Source: Granulosicoccus sp964594905
GTDB lineage: Bacteria > Pseudomonadota > Gammaproteobacteria > Granulosicoccales > Granulosicoccaceae
DNA length: 64,000 nucleotides
Assembly: GCA_964594905.1 (NCBI GenBank)
Contig: CAZQOI010000002.1
Coordinates: forward strand, 1 to 64,000
Reading direction: 5' to 3'
The notes under the pieces were generated by a model that saw only the letters and a list, made by a program, of their open reading frames with translations, had not been told where the DNA came from and searched no databases. The translations under genes were made by a program, and so were the position numbers. Shown piece after piece: positions 34,391-43,451 of the stretch; the first letter of the stretch is position 1; every line of letters begins with the position of its first letter.

Positions 34391-36604
34391 ATGGTAAAAC
34401 CGATGCATAAATTCATACTCACCGCTGTTGCGATATTGACTCTGACTGCGTGTGGTGGGGGTACAGACAACGGTGCCAACACTGGTGTGTTTGCTGATGT
34501 TGCGCTTGAGCATGATATTCAGTATGAATGGAGCGCTCGTGCGATTACCTCTTCCGGAGTAGGGCAATGGAGTCCAGGAATTGAATTTAGCGTTCATCAA
34601 ACAGAAGAGTTAGCGTTAGATGACGCAGTAGGTGAAATGGATTCTGACGATTGGAATCCACTGTTGTTTATGGATGGGCTAATGGTGCCTACAGTTGTTA
34701 CAAGTTCCCCGGCTGGATCTATAGTAGGTCTCAATCCTACCTTTAGATGGAAAACAGTAAACCAGGCTACCTTTTATGAGATAAGAGTGTTGAATCATGA
34801 GAGCGGAGAAGTAGTATTTTCTGATGAGTTTGCTGTGGGTGATGTCTGTGATGAAAATGGATGTGAAGCACCATCCTCTCAGACCAACGTCCAAACTGTG
34901 TCAAATGAAGAAGATCTTGAACTTGTCGCAGCTATTCCCTCGGCTTCGACTCAGGAAGCACCTCTAGTGTCAGGTATTAATCCTATTGCCACCGAGCTTC
35001 AGAGTGCTATTCCAGTACCTGATCGGAATTCGAGTCTTGAGCAGGAAGTATTAGTCGACAATGTTTCTGAGCTTGCACAGGAATCTCAGATTGCGCAGGA
35101 AGCTCCGTTAGCACAGGTTTCTCAAGTCGGCGAAAACAATGGTGTAGCAGTTAATGGTGAAATCGAAGCCTTGCAACAAAGTGAGGGTGTTCTGGCTTTC
35201 CCTGGTGCCCTCGGTTATGGCAAGCACTCAGTAGGGGGGCGCGGTGGTCGGGTCATAACTGTGAATACCGTAGAGAATATTGTGGATTCATCTGACAATC
35301 TTATGTCTCTTCGCGAAGCTATCGAGCATCAATCTGGCCCTCGAACCATTGTGTTTGAAGTTGGCGGCGTTTTCGACGTGGGTATAAATGAAATTCAAAT
35401 GAATGGCGAAGATGATAGTAATGTTACGGTTGCCTGTCAAACAGCCCCATCTCCTGGTGTCATTATAAGAACCTACGGGTTTAATCTTCACAGTGGAGTG
35501 CATGACATTATTTTTCGCCATTGTGCGATTCGAGGAATTGATCGGGGTGGTAACTTTGGTCAAGCAGGAAGATCTTTCACAGTACGCTCTGGAAGTAGAG
35601 ATATAATTTTTGATCATATGTCGTTGGCCTGGGCTACGGATGAAAATTTTCAAGTTTATTTAGGTCAGAATCAGTCGGCTGGTATAAGCAATGTGACTCT
35701 CAGTAACTCAGTAGTTGCCGAAGGTGATGCGGATAGTTCGCATTACCTTTCTGCGGAACGTCCTGAATGGTCATATCATGCGATGGGACCTAGCTGTAAC
35801 AACAGTAATGGCAATCCATCAGCAACTTTGATTAACTGCTCTATTGTTAACAACTTTATTGCTCATAACTCGAGCCGTAATGCAATGATTTGGGGTGGTA
35901 CCGGAGAACTGTCAAACAACATTATTTATAACTGGTACGGCATTGGTTTGACAGTTCAACCGCACGACGGAAGTGGTGTGTCTGCGATTATCAATAATAA
36001 CTTGATGAAAAGTGGTCCGAACACTTCAGGTGCGACGAAAAGCGGCTGTGCCGGTCGCGAGCATCAATGTGCATTGTTTCTTGGTGCTAGCAATTCTCAT
36101 GGTGACTCGCATTTTTCATTGGGTGATAACTATTTCATCCCAAGAGGAGAATCAATAGGTGACGCGTATCTCATTGATCACCCACAGGCAAACTCGCCAG
36201 AAGGTACCCCTTCTTATGACTTAGCTACACCAAGCCCTATATCTGTTCTGCAGATGGCTAATTCTAGTAGCCGTTTCATTAGTTGTGTGGGAGCCACAAG
36301 ACCATTACGCGATCACGTTGATACACGTGTCATTCAGGAGTTCTACGATGGTACCGGGCGAATTGGTATTGGTGAAAATACTAGAAATGGTGGCCACAAC
36401 TCGACGGTACAGCGCACATGGTCGCAGTTTGGAGCTACTGCATATCATTCGTCAAACTACGACACAGATGGTGACGGAATGCCCAACGACTGGGAAGTTG
36501 CTTATGGGTTAAATCCGTCTGACTACAATGATCATTCGGGGGATTTGGATGGTGACGGATACACGAATATCGAAGAATTTCTGGCTATAGCAGCGCATTG
36601 CTAA
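34391..36604 (+). CDS. Pectate-lyase-like lipoprotein with Ca-binding C-terminus
   Basis: A lipobox (LTAC, Cys21, or Cys17 if ATG 34403 is the start) precedes a ~250-residue N-terminal region. That region holds a partial Fn3-like piece (YEWSARAITSSGVGQWSPG), a second beta-sandwich-like piece (NPTFRWKTVNQATFYEIRVL) and a Gln/Val/Glu-rich linker. From residue ~270 a right-handed beta-helix of the polysaccharide lyase family 1 kind follows, with FPGALGYGKHSVGGRGGR, LMSLREAIE, IIFDHMSLAWATDENFQVY and NAMIWGGTGELSNNIIYNWYG. The end (DTDGDGMPNDWE, DLDGDGYTNIEEF) is a TSP3/EF-hand-like calcium module. It probably cuts or trims a uronic-acid-containing polymer at the cell surface. A paralogue lies at 38057. 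Confidence 0.83.
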   Translation: MVKPMHKFILTAVAILTLTACGGGTDNGANTGVFADVALEHDIQYEWSARAITSSGVGQWSPGIEFSVHQTEELALDDAVGEMDSDDWNPLLFMDGLMVPTVVTSSPAGSIVGLNPTFRWKTVNQATFYEIRVLNHESGEVVFSDEFAVGDVCDENGCEAPSSQTNVQTVSNEEDLELVAAIPSASTQEAPLVSGINPIATELQSAIPVPDRNSSLEQEVLVDNVSELAQESQIAQEAPLAQVSQVGENNGVAVNGEIEALQQSEGVLAFPGALGYGKHSVGGRGGRVITVNTVENIVDSSDNLMSLREAIEHQSGPRTIVFEVGGVFDVGINEIQMNGEDDSNVTVACQTAPSPGVIIRTYGFNLHSGVHDIIFRHCAIRGIDRGGNFGQAGRSFTVRSGSRDIIFDHMSLAWATDENFQVYLGQNQSAGISNVTLSNSVVAEGDADSSHYLSAERPEWSYHAMGPSCNNSNGNPSATLINCSIVNNFIAHNSSRNAMIWGGTGELSNNIIYNWYGIGLTVQPHDGSGVSAIINNNLMKSGPNTSGATKSGCAGREHQCALFLGASNSHGDSHFSLGDNYFIPRGESIGDAYLIDHPQANSPEGTPSYDLATPSPISVLQMANSSSRFISCVGATRPLRDHVDTRVIQEFYDGTGRIGIGENTRNGGHNSTVQRTWSQFGATAYHSSNYDTDGDGMPNDWEVAYGLNPSDYNDHSGDLDGDGYTNIEEFLAIAAHC

Positions 36605-36611
36605 ATTCTGA

Positions 36612-37724
36612 TTAAGTTTCTTCCAGTATATCCGTCAGTAGTTTGAGGTAGGAATTGATTACAACTGTTTCACTGAATCCGTTTTCAACATGCTTACGAG
36701 ATGCTTTGGACATGGCCATTTTCTCTGTGTGTGTCAGTGCAACATAGTTGTTAAGATTCTCTCGCATTGCGGCAACTGAAGGTTCCCGTGTACTCCAACC
36801 ATTGGTACCTTGTTGTATTGCGCGGTTACTTCCGGGATTGTTGTAGGCTATAAGAGCGCAACCGCATGCGGCGGCCTCGAGAAGCACCCGAGGCAGGCCC
36901 TCCCCGTAGCTACTAGGGAGAATAAACAAGTGACTTTTTTGATAAAGAGGTGCAAGTTCTTCAGTGTACCCGTGATACACAACACCGCTATCCTGCAATA
37001 GTTGGTCAAAATCGGTTTGGCTCACACCAGATTCCTTCGTAAAGGCACCTACTAGATGAAATTCAAGTGTTGGATCTGATTTGAATTGTCGCGCAAGTTC
37101 AATAAAGTCCAGGTAGCCTTTGGCTGGGATCAATCGAGCTGCCATCAGTATTCGATAGGGTTTGGTTTCACTTTTTACTTGATACTGAAAATGCTCTAGG
37201 TCCACACCAGAGCCTGGTAGTAATGAACAATTTTTTACTGTGGAAAATTTGTTGCTCAAGCCCAACAACATATCTTGTTTGTTCTGGTAGAACGTCCAGT
37301 ATTGGTTAGAGGCGCGTCGGTACAAAAATGTAGCAATCAAGCCTTGTAGTTTTTTTCCTGATGTCAGGGAATCTCCGAGTCCTGAAATATTTCTGATAAG
37401 TTTTATGCTCAGTAATCTTAGAGGAACCATTGAGATGTAGCAGTTGACTCTAGGTGTGTATGTCAGGCATACATCCGGTCTGAACCTCCAGCAAGCAAAA
37501 AGTAGTTTGTATGCAAACAAAATTTCCAAATGCGGTACGACCCGTCTCGGGTTAGCTGGAATCGGGTACCACTTTACATCTAGTTCGTTGATAAGGCGCT
37601 CGGAGTATCCGTCCGCCGGGCAACTTATACAGATGTCTTCTCCACGATCTGTCAGAGTCTTTATCAGGTTGTACCTGAACTTGTAGAGATACCAACCGGT
37701 GTTGGCTATAAGGAGAATACGCAA
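36612..37724 (-). CDS. Glycosyltransferase family 4
   Basis: This 370-residue GT-B enzyme begins MRILLIANTGWYLYKFRYNLIKTL, the opening of the PglA/CapM-like GT4 branch. YRILMAARLIPAKGYLDFIELAR starts the donor domain, and SYGEGLPRVLLEAAACGCALIAYNNPG carries the E-x7-E donor site near residue 275. It should add a hexose or N-acetylhexosamine to a lipid-linked glycan. It is isolated between the two lyase genes on the opposite strand: its stop is 7 bases from the first lyase stop, and 332 bases separate its start from the second lyase. Its promoter therefore lies within that gap. Confidence 0.9.
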   Translation of the reverse strand: MRILLIANTGWYLYKFRYNLIKTLTDRGEDICISCPADGYSERLINELDVKWYPIPANPRRVVPHLEILFAYKLLFACWRFRPDVCLTYTPRVNCYISMVPLRLLSIKLIRNISGLGDSLTSGKKLQGLIATFLYRRASNQYWTFYQNKQDMLLGLSNKFSTVKNCSLLPGSGVDLEHFQYQVKSETKPYRILMAARLIPAKGYLDFIELARQFKSDPTLEFHLVGAFTKESGVSQTDFDQLLQDSGVVYHGYTEELAPLYQKSHLFILPSSYGEGLPRVLLEAAACGCALIAYNNPGSNRAIQQGTNGWSTREPSVAAMRENLNNYVALTHTEKMAMSKASRKHVENGFSETVVINSYLKLLTDILEET

Positions 37725-38056
37725 GGGTTTCTATGTCATCGTTTATCCTAAATTCATCAATATAGATCAAATTTTCTTAATTAAGTGCTGGAACTCGGAA
37801 GTGTTGGTCTAGACGAATCGATTAGTTCGCAAATTGCGGTTCGTTTTGCACTTGATTCAACAATATTCCGTGGTTTTGAGACGATCACTCAACACCAGAT
37901 TGTCAATAAATTGGTTTCGATATGTGAATTATTGATGCAAAAGATGAGGTTCGAAAATTCCTAGAGGTTCGTTTTGTTAGAATATTACAGCTTGAGACTA
38001 ATACCGTCTAGTCGGGATATATATGTCGTCGCACAAGATTTTGACAGAAGTGCCAA
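37725..38056. other. 332-bp divergent intergenic region
   Basis: This gap holds the promoters of the minus-strand glycosyltransferase and the plus-strand lyase. I see no strong -35/-10 pair, no extended inverted repeat and no protein-like frame. It shows no obvious similarity to the region in front of the paralogous lyase at 34391. Confidence 0.5.
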
Positions 38057-39673
38057 ATGTTTAATAGTGCCAGCACTACTCCGTCTCCCACAATGTCTCA
38101 TCAGAGAATAGCTTGGGTAGTAGGTAGCGTCCTTGTGCTAATAACTTCGATGGTGGGTGTAGGGACCTATTTATCACAGCGTCAATCTGAGGCTTATGTC
38201 CAACTCTCCGATAATCTATTAGCCCTAGAGCAAGTTGAGGCTTTACAACGAACGGAAGGTCTTTTGGCATTTCCTGGTGCATTAGGCTTTGGAAAGCACT
38301 CAGTCGGTGGACGTAAAGGTCGAATCGTTATTGTTAACACTGTAGATAATGTGGTCAATTCAGATGATTCTTTAATGTCTCTACGCGAGGCTATTGAATT
38401 TGAAACAGGTCCTCGTACCATAGTTTTTAGCGTAGGAGGCGTATTTGACGTGGGTAGCAAAGAGCTTCGTATGCGCGGTGAGAACGGAAGTAATGTCACT
38501 GTGGCGTGCCAGAGTGCACCGGCTCCAGGAGTTGTGATTCGAACCCAGGGTTTCAATATCGATAATGGTGCGCGGGACATAGTATTCCGGCATTGTGCTT
38601 TGCGCATGATCGATGTAGGTCTATCGCTATCAGAGTCTGGCAGAGCATTTACAATTCGAGCCGGAAGTGAAAACGTGATTCTCGATCATATGTCATTTTC
38701 TTGGGCTACTGATGAGGGGTTTCAGGTGTATCTTGGACCTGGTCAAGAAGCAGGAATTAATAATATTACTCTCAGTAATTCGATTATCGCCGAGGGTGAC
38801 GCGGATAGTTCTCATTCACTTTCGGTCAAGTATCCAGAACGTTTCTATCATTCCATGGGGCCAAGTTGTAACAACAATAATCCCAATTATTCGTTAACAA
38901 ACTGTTCAATAGTGAACAATTTTATTGCACATAACTCTAGTCGCAATGCAATGATTTGGGGCGGGTCTGGCGAACTGAAGAATAACATCATTTACAACTG
39001 GTACGGTGTAGGTTTAACTGTGCAACCGCATGTTGGGGGAGGGGTTGATGCAATTATTGATAATAATCTAATGAAAGCTGGGCCAAATACCAAAAGTGAT
39101 TTGGCCAATCCAAAATGTGGGCTAAAGAAATACCGTTGTGCCTTATACCTCGGCGCAAGCGATGAACAAGGTCCATCACGTTACCTTATCGGCGATAACT
39201 ACTTCATCCCCAATAATAGACCTATGTGGTGGGCATCTCGTATCAAACACTTTAACTCAGACACACCGGATGGCACACCGAAATTCAACGCTGCCACAGA
39301 CAGTCCAATTTCTGTGCGTGATATGGCGGCAAAAGGTAGTCGGTTCATGAGCTGTGTTGGTGCATCAAAACCCAAACGCGATGCGGTTGATGAGCGACTG
39401 GTCGCCGAATTTTATTCTGGAAAGGGTTCGATTGGTATAGGAGAGAACAATCGAGCAGATGGGCACAATGTTTCGCAGCAACGAACTTGGAATGTATTTG
39501 GAGAACCTACGTCTCACCCGATTGACTATGACTCTGATCATGATGGCATGCCTGACATGTGGGAGCTAACCCACGGCCTTGATCCTGATGATGCGAATGA
39601 TCATTCCGAAGACAAGGATGATGATGGATACACTAATATCGAAGAATATTTAGCTATTGCAGCACTATGCTAA
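38057..39673 (+). CDS. Membrane-anchored pectate-lyase-like protein, paralogue of 34391
   Basis: A single N-terminal helix (residues ~15-38, IAWVVGSVLVLITSMVGVGTYL) replaces the lipobox of the paralogue, so the protein is probably anchored to the inner membrane and faces the periplasm. The beta-helix lyase domain starts at residue ~68 with FPGALGFGKHSVGGRKGR. It matches the other copy nearly end to end, including VILDHMSFSWATDEGFQVY, NAMIWGGSGELKNNIIYNWYG and the Ca-binding end (DSDHDGMPDMWE, DKDDDGYTNIEEY). It lacks the Fn3-like part and linker. It may act as a periplasmic polymer-degrading or proofreading lyase, as AlgL does for alginate; that analogy is inference. Confidence 0.83.
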   Translation: MFNSASTTPSPTMSHQRIAWVVGSVLVLITSMVGVGTYLSQRQSEAYVQLSDNLLALEQVEALQRTEGLLAFPGALGFGKHSVGGRKGRIVIVNTVDNVVNSDDSLMSLREAIEFETGPRTIVFSVGGVFDVGSKELRMRGENGSNVTVACQSAPAPGVVIRTQGFNIDNGARDIVFRHCALRMIDVGLSLSESGRAFTIRAGSENVILDHMSFSWATDEGFQVYLGPGQEAGINNITLSNSIIAEGDADSSHSLSVKYPERFYHSMGPSCNNNNPNYSLTNCSIVNNFIAHNSSRNAMIWGGSGELKNNIIYNWYGVGLTVQPHVGGGVDAIIDNNLMKAGPNTKSDLANPKCGLKKYRCALYLGASDEQGPSRYLIGDNYFIPNNRPMWWASRIKHFNSDTPDGTPKFNAATDSPISVRDMAAKGSRFMSCVGASKPKRDAVDERLVAEFYSGKGSIGIGENNRADGHNVSQQRTWNVFGEPTSHPIDYDSDHDGMPDMWELTHGLDPDDANDHSEDKDDDGYTNIEEYLAIAALC

Positions 39674-39744
39674 GTCGTTGAAGAATAAATTTTATAAATA
39701 GGTAAATAGGGTTGCTCGGGTAAGCAGTAACGATCTGGTTTGTG

Positions 39745-41010
39745 TCAGTTTAAATCCAATCTACGTTTTCTTTGTAGCTGTTTACTAAGTAAGCACAACC
39801 AAGCTATAAAAATGAGATACACAACAGACTGAGCAATCAAAGCGATTTTGTTTAAAAGCACAAAATCGAGATTCACTGCATTCACAAAGGGACCGATTAC
39901 TTCGCTACGAGCTTCAGCGGCCGTGCCGAATTTATCCACAACGGTTGTTAGGCCGTGTGTCACACGTGGGGTCCAAGCAAAACTCAATGCTCCAGCAAAC
40001 AATATGTTCTGCCAAACGCCAGTGCACAATAAAGCCCCGGCTGGCCAAAGCATTAGTAGGTATTCAGGCATGTGTTGATAAAAAGTTGCGAAGAAAAAAC
40101 ATAAAGGAATCACGAGTAGAATTACAGGGTGTATATTCTCTTTTCTTCTGTGGTGGAAAAATACCAGTACGGCGATAATCACGATCTGAACGAGTACGGT
40201 CAATATCAGGCTGTAGTTCTTGTACAAAACTAGCAATACAGGGTCTGAATTAATCAGCAATACCCAGAAATTAGCTGCATATTTCGCATCAGGTGTGAAG
40301 TCTCGGATAGGTACGTCGCCCCCATTGTTTAGCGCTTGAACAACAATGAATACGTAGACGATCACAAGTGGAATCAGAGAAAGTATGCCGTCTAGCATTC
40401 GCCAGCGAAACGATCGTTTTCCTTGGAAAAGAATGATGTAAAAAAGTGGTACTACGAAAAACAATTTGGCTATCAATACGCCCAGTACCATGCTGATAAT
40501 GCTGTAGCTGCGCTTGCCATCAATAAGCAGAAGTAGAGTGATCAGAATAAATAGTTGCGCTATGACGTCCTCTTGAATAAAGAAGACAGATGAGAAGTAT
40601 TGGTGTGGGCTGATAATAAAGAGTATCAGTATTGCATAGGCCAGATGTCTTTGGATTTTGACTTTTATGCAGATTGCGATGGTGACAATAAATGAGAAAA
40701 ATTCAATGCTGACCATCAACATACGGTAAGAGATCATCTCACCAAAGTACTGGTGGTAAAAATTGAAAATTGACCATTCGATAAGCCACTGAAATGGTGG
40801 GTAGCTGGCTATTTGAACCGCTGTGCCATTAAGTATTCCGATCGGGTCGTTGATAATCCGTTCGTGGAATACGATATCGCTGGCAAGTTCCTGCCCACCA
40901 CTGACAATATAAAGAGCAGTAATGGTAGCTGCACGAAAAATGACAAATGCAACTACGAATACGTAGGCTGCGTGGATACTTATGGTCTGTGTAGAATATT
41001 TTTTATTCAC
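39745..41010 (-). CDS. Polytopic membrane protein, probable GT-C glycosyltransferase
   Basis: The 421 residues form about ten helices with a first periplasmic loop containing SGGQELASDIVFHERI (an acidic D and E pair) and ASYPPFQWLIEWSIF. That layout resembles GT-C mannosyl- and arabinosyl-transferases, which use polyprenyl-phosphoryl sugars. No family-specific signature allows a firm name. In this locus it is a candidate user of the polyprenyl-phospho-pentose made by the 26-31 kb genes. The C-terminus is basic (KQLQRKRRLDLN) and cytoplasmic. It is convergent with the lyase at 38057 and preceded by a 461-base gap. Confidence 0.6.
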   Translation of the reverse strand: MNKKYSTQTISIHAAYVFVVAFVIFRAATITALYIVSGGQELASDIVFHERIINDPIGILNGTAVQIASYPPFQWLIEWSIFNFYHQYFGEMISYRMLMVSIEFFSFIVTIAICIKVKIQRHLAYAILILFIISPHQYFSSVFFIQEDVIAQLFILITLLLLIDGKRSYSIISMVLGVLIAKLFFVVPLFYIILFQGKRSFRWRMLDGILSLIPLVIVYVFIVVQALNNGGDVPIRDFTPDAKYAANFWVLLINSDPVLLVLYKNYSLILTVLVQIVIIAVLVFFHHRRKENIHPVILLVIPLCFFFATFYQHMPEYLLMLWPAGALLCTGVWQNILFAGALSFAWTPRVTHGLTTVVDKFGTAAEARSEVIGPFVNAVNLDFVLLNKIALIAQSVVYLIFIAWLCLLSKQLQRKRRLDLN

Positions 41011-41471
41011 GGCTGCATTTGAAAGCTAGTTGCAGAGGTCGGCTAGCCGAGTGCATATAAAGCCAGATGATTAGTACACGGATGAGTGAGATAATTTGAA
41101 GATCCGTGAATATGTTGAATTTGTTTCTGCAAATTGTGACACATATTTTTGTGACGCACCTCCAATTTGGACCCTTGTGGTGATGTGACATTTCATTCCA
41201 GTCTGATGTAATTGGTCCAGTGGTTGTAACAGGTTTTCAGCCTCAAGCGCTCTGGATTAGCGGGTCGGTTGCATAACGTTCTAGTTTAAGCCGTGCAATT
41301 TACAATAAGGGTGATTAAACCGTGATAATTACCCAACGGGAAATTCGATTCAGGTCAGTTGTGATGATGAACAAGCAGTATAATTCAACATTGCCTGCGG
41401 TGGTGTGAATAGCATTTTCCGCAAACTAATTAATATTCAGAGCTGGCATCGCCTAAATCGGAATTTGATCT
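41011..41471. other. 461-bp divergent intergenic region
   Basis: This gap lies between the GT-C-like gene (minus) and the asparagine-synthase-like gene (plus). It contains two copies of TTGTGAC (near 41137 and 41153) as direct repeats and a small GGCTAGCC palindrome near 41040. I see no convincing promoter pair and no protein-like frame. Confidence 0.45.
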
Positions 41472-43421
41472 ATGTGTGGAATAGCCGGATTTTTGGGCTT
41501 CAAAGGCGTTCAAAAAGGAACGCTTGGCGATATGATTGCGGCCATGCGTCATCGAGGACCTGACGCGCAGGGCCAGTGGACCGACGATGACCATGAAATA
41601 GCACTTGGCCACGCTCGACTATCCATTGTGGATTTGTCCCAAGCTGGAGCGCAGCCGATGGTAAGCGCTACTGGTCGTTATGTGATTTCCTACAACGGCG
41701 AGATTTACAATCATCTGGATATCAGAAAGCAGTTAGGAAGTTGTGGTGATTCGCCAACGTGGAGGGGGTTTTCCGATACCGAAACGCTACTCGAGGGTTT
41801 CGAACGTTGGGGAGTCGAAGAGTGCTTGAAAAAGTGTATCGGCATGTTCGCTATCGCTATCTGGGACACATCTTCAGGTACGTTAACCTTGACCAGAGAC
41901 AGGTTTGGTGAGAAACCTCTTTATTATCAGCCTAAAGCAGAAGGTGTCATATTTTCGTCGGAGCTTGCCTCTCTAAAAAAGCACCCATTATGCTCCACTA
42001 CCGTTTTGCAATCTGCGGTCAGGCAACTGATTGAAACAGATTGCATCCGTGCGCCTCTTAGTATTTTTGCCGGTGTTTATAAGTTGCTCCCTGGCACCCT
42101 TATTTGTTTCGATCGTAGTGGTTGTATCAGTACTCGAGAATGGTGGTCGCCAATTGTCAGTGCATCGACCAACTTCGAAAGCTGGGAGGGGTCAGAGCAA
42201 GAAGCTATTGTTGAGTTGGAACAAAGACTCTCAGATTGTGTTGAGCGCCAGATGCTGGCGGATGTGCCGATCGGAGCATTCTTGTCCGGCGGGATTGATT
42301 CGTCACTGATTGTTGCGCTGATGCAAAAAAACAGCGCGTCGCCAGTGAAGACCTACACAATTGGTTTTGAGCAGCAGCGTTTCGATGAGGCTCAGTACGC
42401 TACTCAAGTTGCAGAACATCTTGGTACAGAGCATCACGAGTACTACGTTTCAGATAAAGACATCATAGACGCTATACCTCAACTGGCTAGCATCTACAGT
42501 GAGCCGTTTGCTGATTCTTCTCAACTTCCTACCTACTTGGTTTCTAAGATGGCACGACGTGGAGTAACTGTAGCTTTAACTGGTGACGCGGGGGATGAGA
42601 TATTTGCTGGCTACAACAGACATATCTTTACACGAAATCATTGGAATAATATTCAAAAGGTGCCATATGGCTTACGCAAAAAAATCGCTAAAGCCGTGCA
42701 AATTCCATCTGAGCGGCAGCTCGACCGCTTGTTTGGCATGCTGCCCATGACATCACAGTGGACTCGTATCGGCGAAAAATTAAAGCGTAGCTCGCATGCA
42801 GTATCAGCAAGGTCCCTGCAGGAACTTTATGAACAGTTTACTCGCGCTGAATATTCAGATCAGCTGCTTGAATCCGTAAAGATGGACGCTGAAGTATTAG
42901 GGCCTCAAGAAGAACTTGTCGCAGCGTCGATGGCATCCGCTGATGAGTGCGCTATTCAGCTGGACCCAATGCGTTGGTTGATGGTTAAGGACCAGACCGA
43001 CTATTTACCCAACGATATCCTTGCTAAGGTCGATAGGGCTGCTATGGCGTGTTCCCTCGAGACACGCGCCCCCTTTCTTGATCACACGTTGGTGGAATTT
43101 ACTCAAAAATTGCCTTCGTCCATGTTGATCGATGGAGTCAAAGGGAAAAAATTGCTTCGTAAAATACTTCACAAGCATGTGCCTAGCGATCTTTATGAGA
43201 GACCCAAGATGGGTTTTTCGATTCCTGTAGGTGAAATGCTTAAAGGTCCTTTAAGGGATTGGGTTGAAGCTCAACTATCTAGAGATGCCATTGGTAATGG
43301 AGGTGCGTTTGATGATGGTGTTGTTGCAAGGCTTTGGGATGAACACTTGAATGACAAGCATGATCATATACTAAAGCTATGGCCTGTCTTGATGTACCAG
43401 GCATGGCATCAAAGTGCTTAG
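41472..43421 (+). CDS. Asparagine-synthase-like glutamine amidotransferase (second copy)
   Basis: The 649-residue protein starts MCGIAGFLGF with catalytic Cys2. The glutaminase domain continues with RHRGPDAQGQW, LGHARLSIVDLS and SYNGEIYNH. The synthetase domain has the PP-loop FLSGGIDSSLIVALM (~272) and ALTGDAGDEIFAGYNR. All key residues are present, so it should be active. It may make asparagine or amidate a sugar acid; genes of this class in O-antigen loci (WbpS-like) are linked to amide formation on uronic acids. It starts a five-gene plus-strand group with VanZ-like, Wzy-like, GT4 and a third AsnB-like gene. Confidence 0.88.
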   Translation: MCGIAGFLGFKGVQKGTLGDMIAAMRHRGPDAQGQWTDDDHEIALGHARLSIVDLSQAGAQPMVSATGRYVISYNGEIYNHLDIRKQLGSCGDSPTWRGFSDTETLLEGFERWGVEECLKKCIGMFAIAIWDTSSGTLTLTRDRFGEKPLYYQPKAEGVIFSSELASLKKHPLCSTTVLQSAVRQLIETDCIRAPLSIFAGVYKLLPGTLICFDRSGCISTREWWSPIVSASTNFESWEGSEQEAIVELEQRLSDCVERQMLADVPIGAFLSGGIDSSLIVALMQKNSASPVKTYTIGFEQQRFDEAQYATQVAEHLGTEHHEYYVSDKDIIDAIPQLASIYSEPFADSSQLPTYLVSKMARRGVTVALTGDAGDEIFAGYNRHIFTRNHWNNIQKVPYGLRKKIAKAVQIPSERQLDRLFGMLPMTSQWTRIGEKLKRSSHAVSARSLQELYEQFTRAEYSDQLLESVKMDAEVLGPQEELVAASMASADECAIQLDPMRWLMVKDQTDYLPNDILAKVDRAAMACSLETRAPFLDHTLVEFTQKLPSSMLIDGVKGKKLLRKILHKHVPSDLYERPKMGFSIPVGEMLKGPLRDWVEAQLSRDAIGNGGAFDDGVVARLWDEHLNDKHDHILKLWPVLMYQAWHQSA

Positions 43422-43451
43422 CTCTGACTTTAAAAAAACAATATTAGCCGC

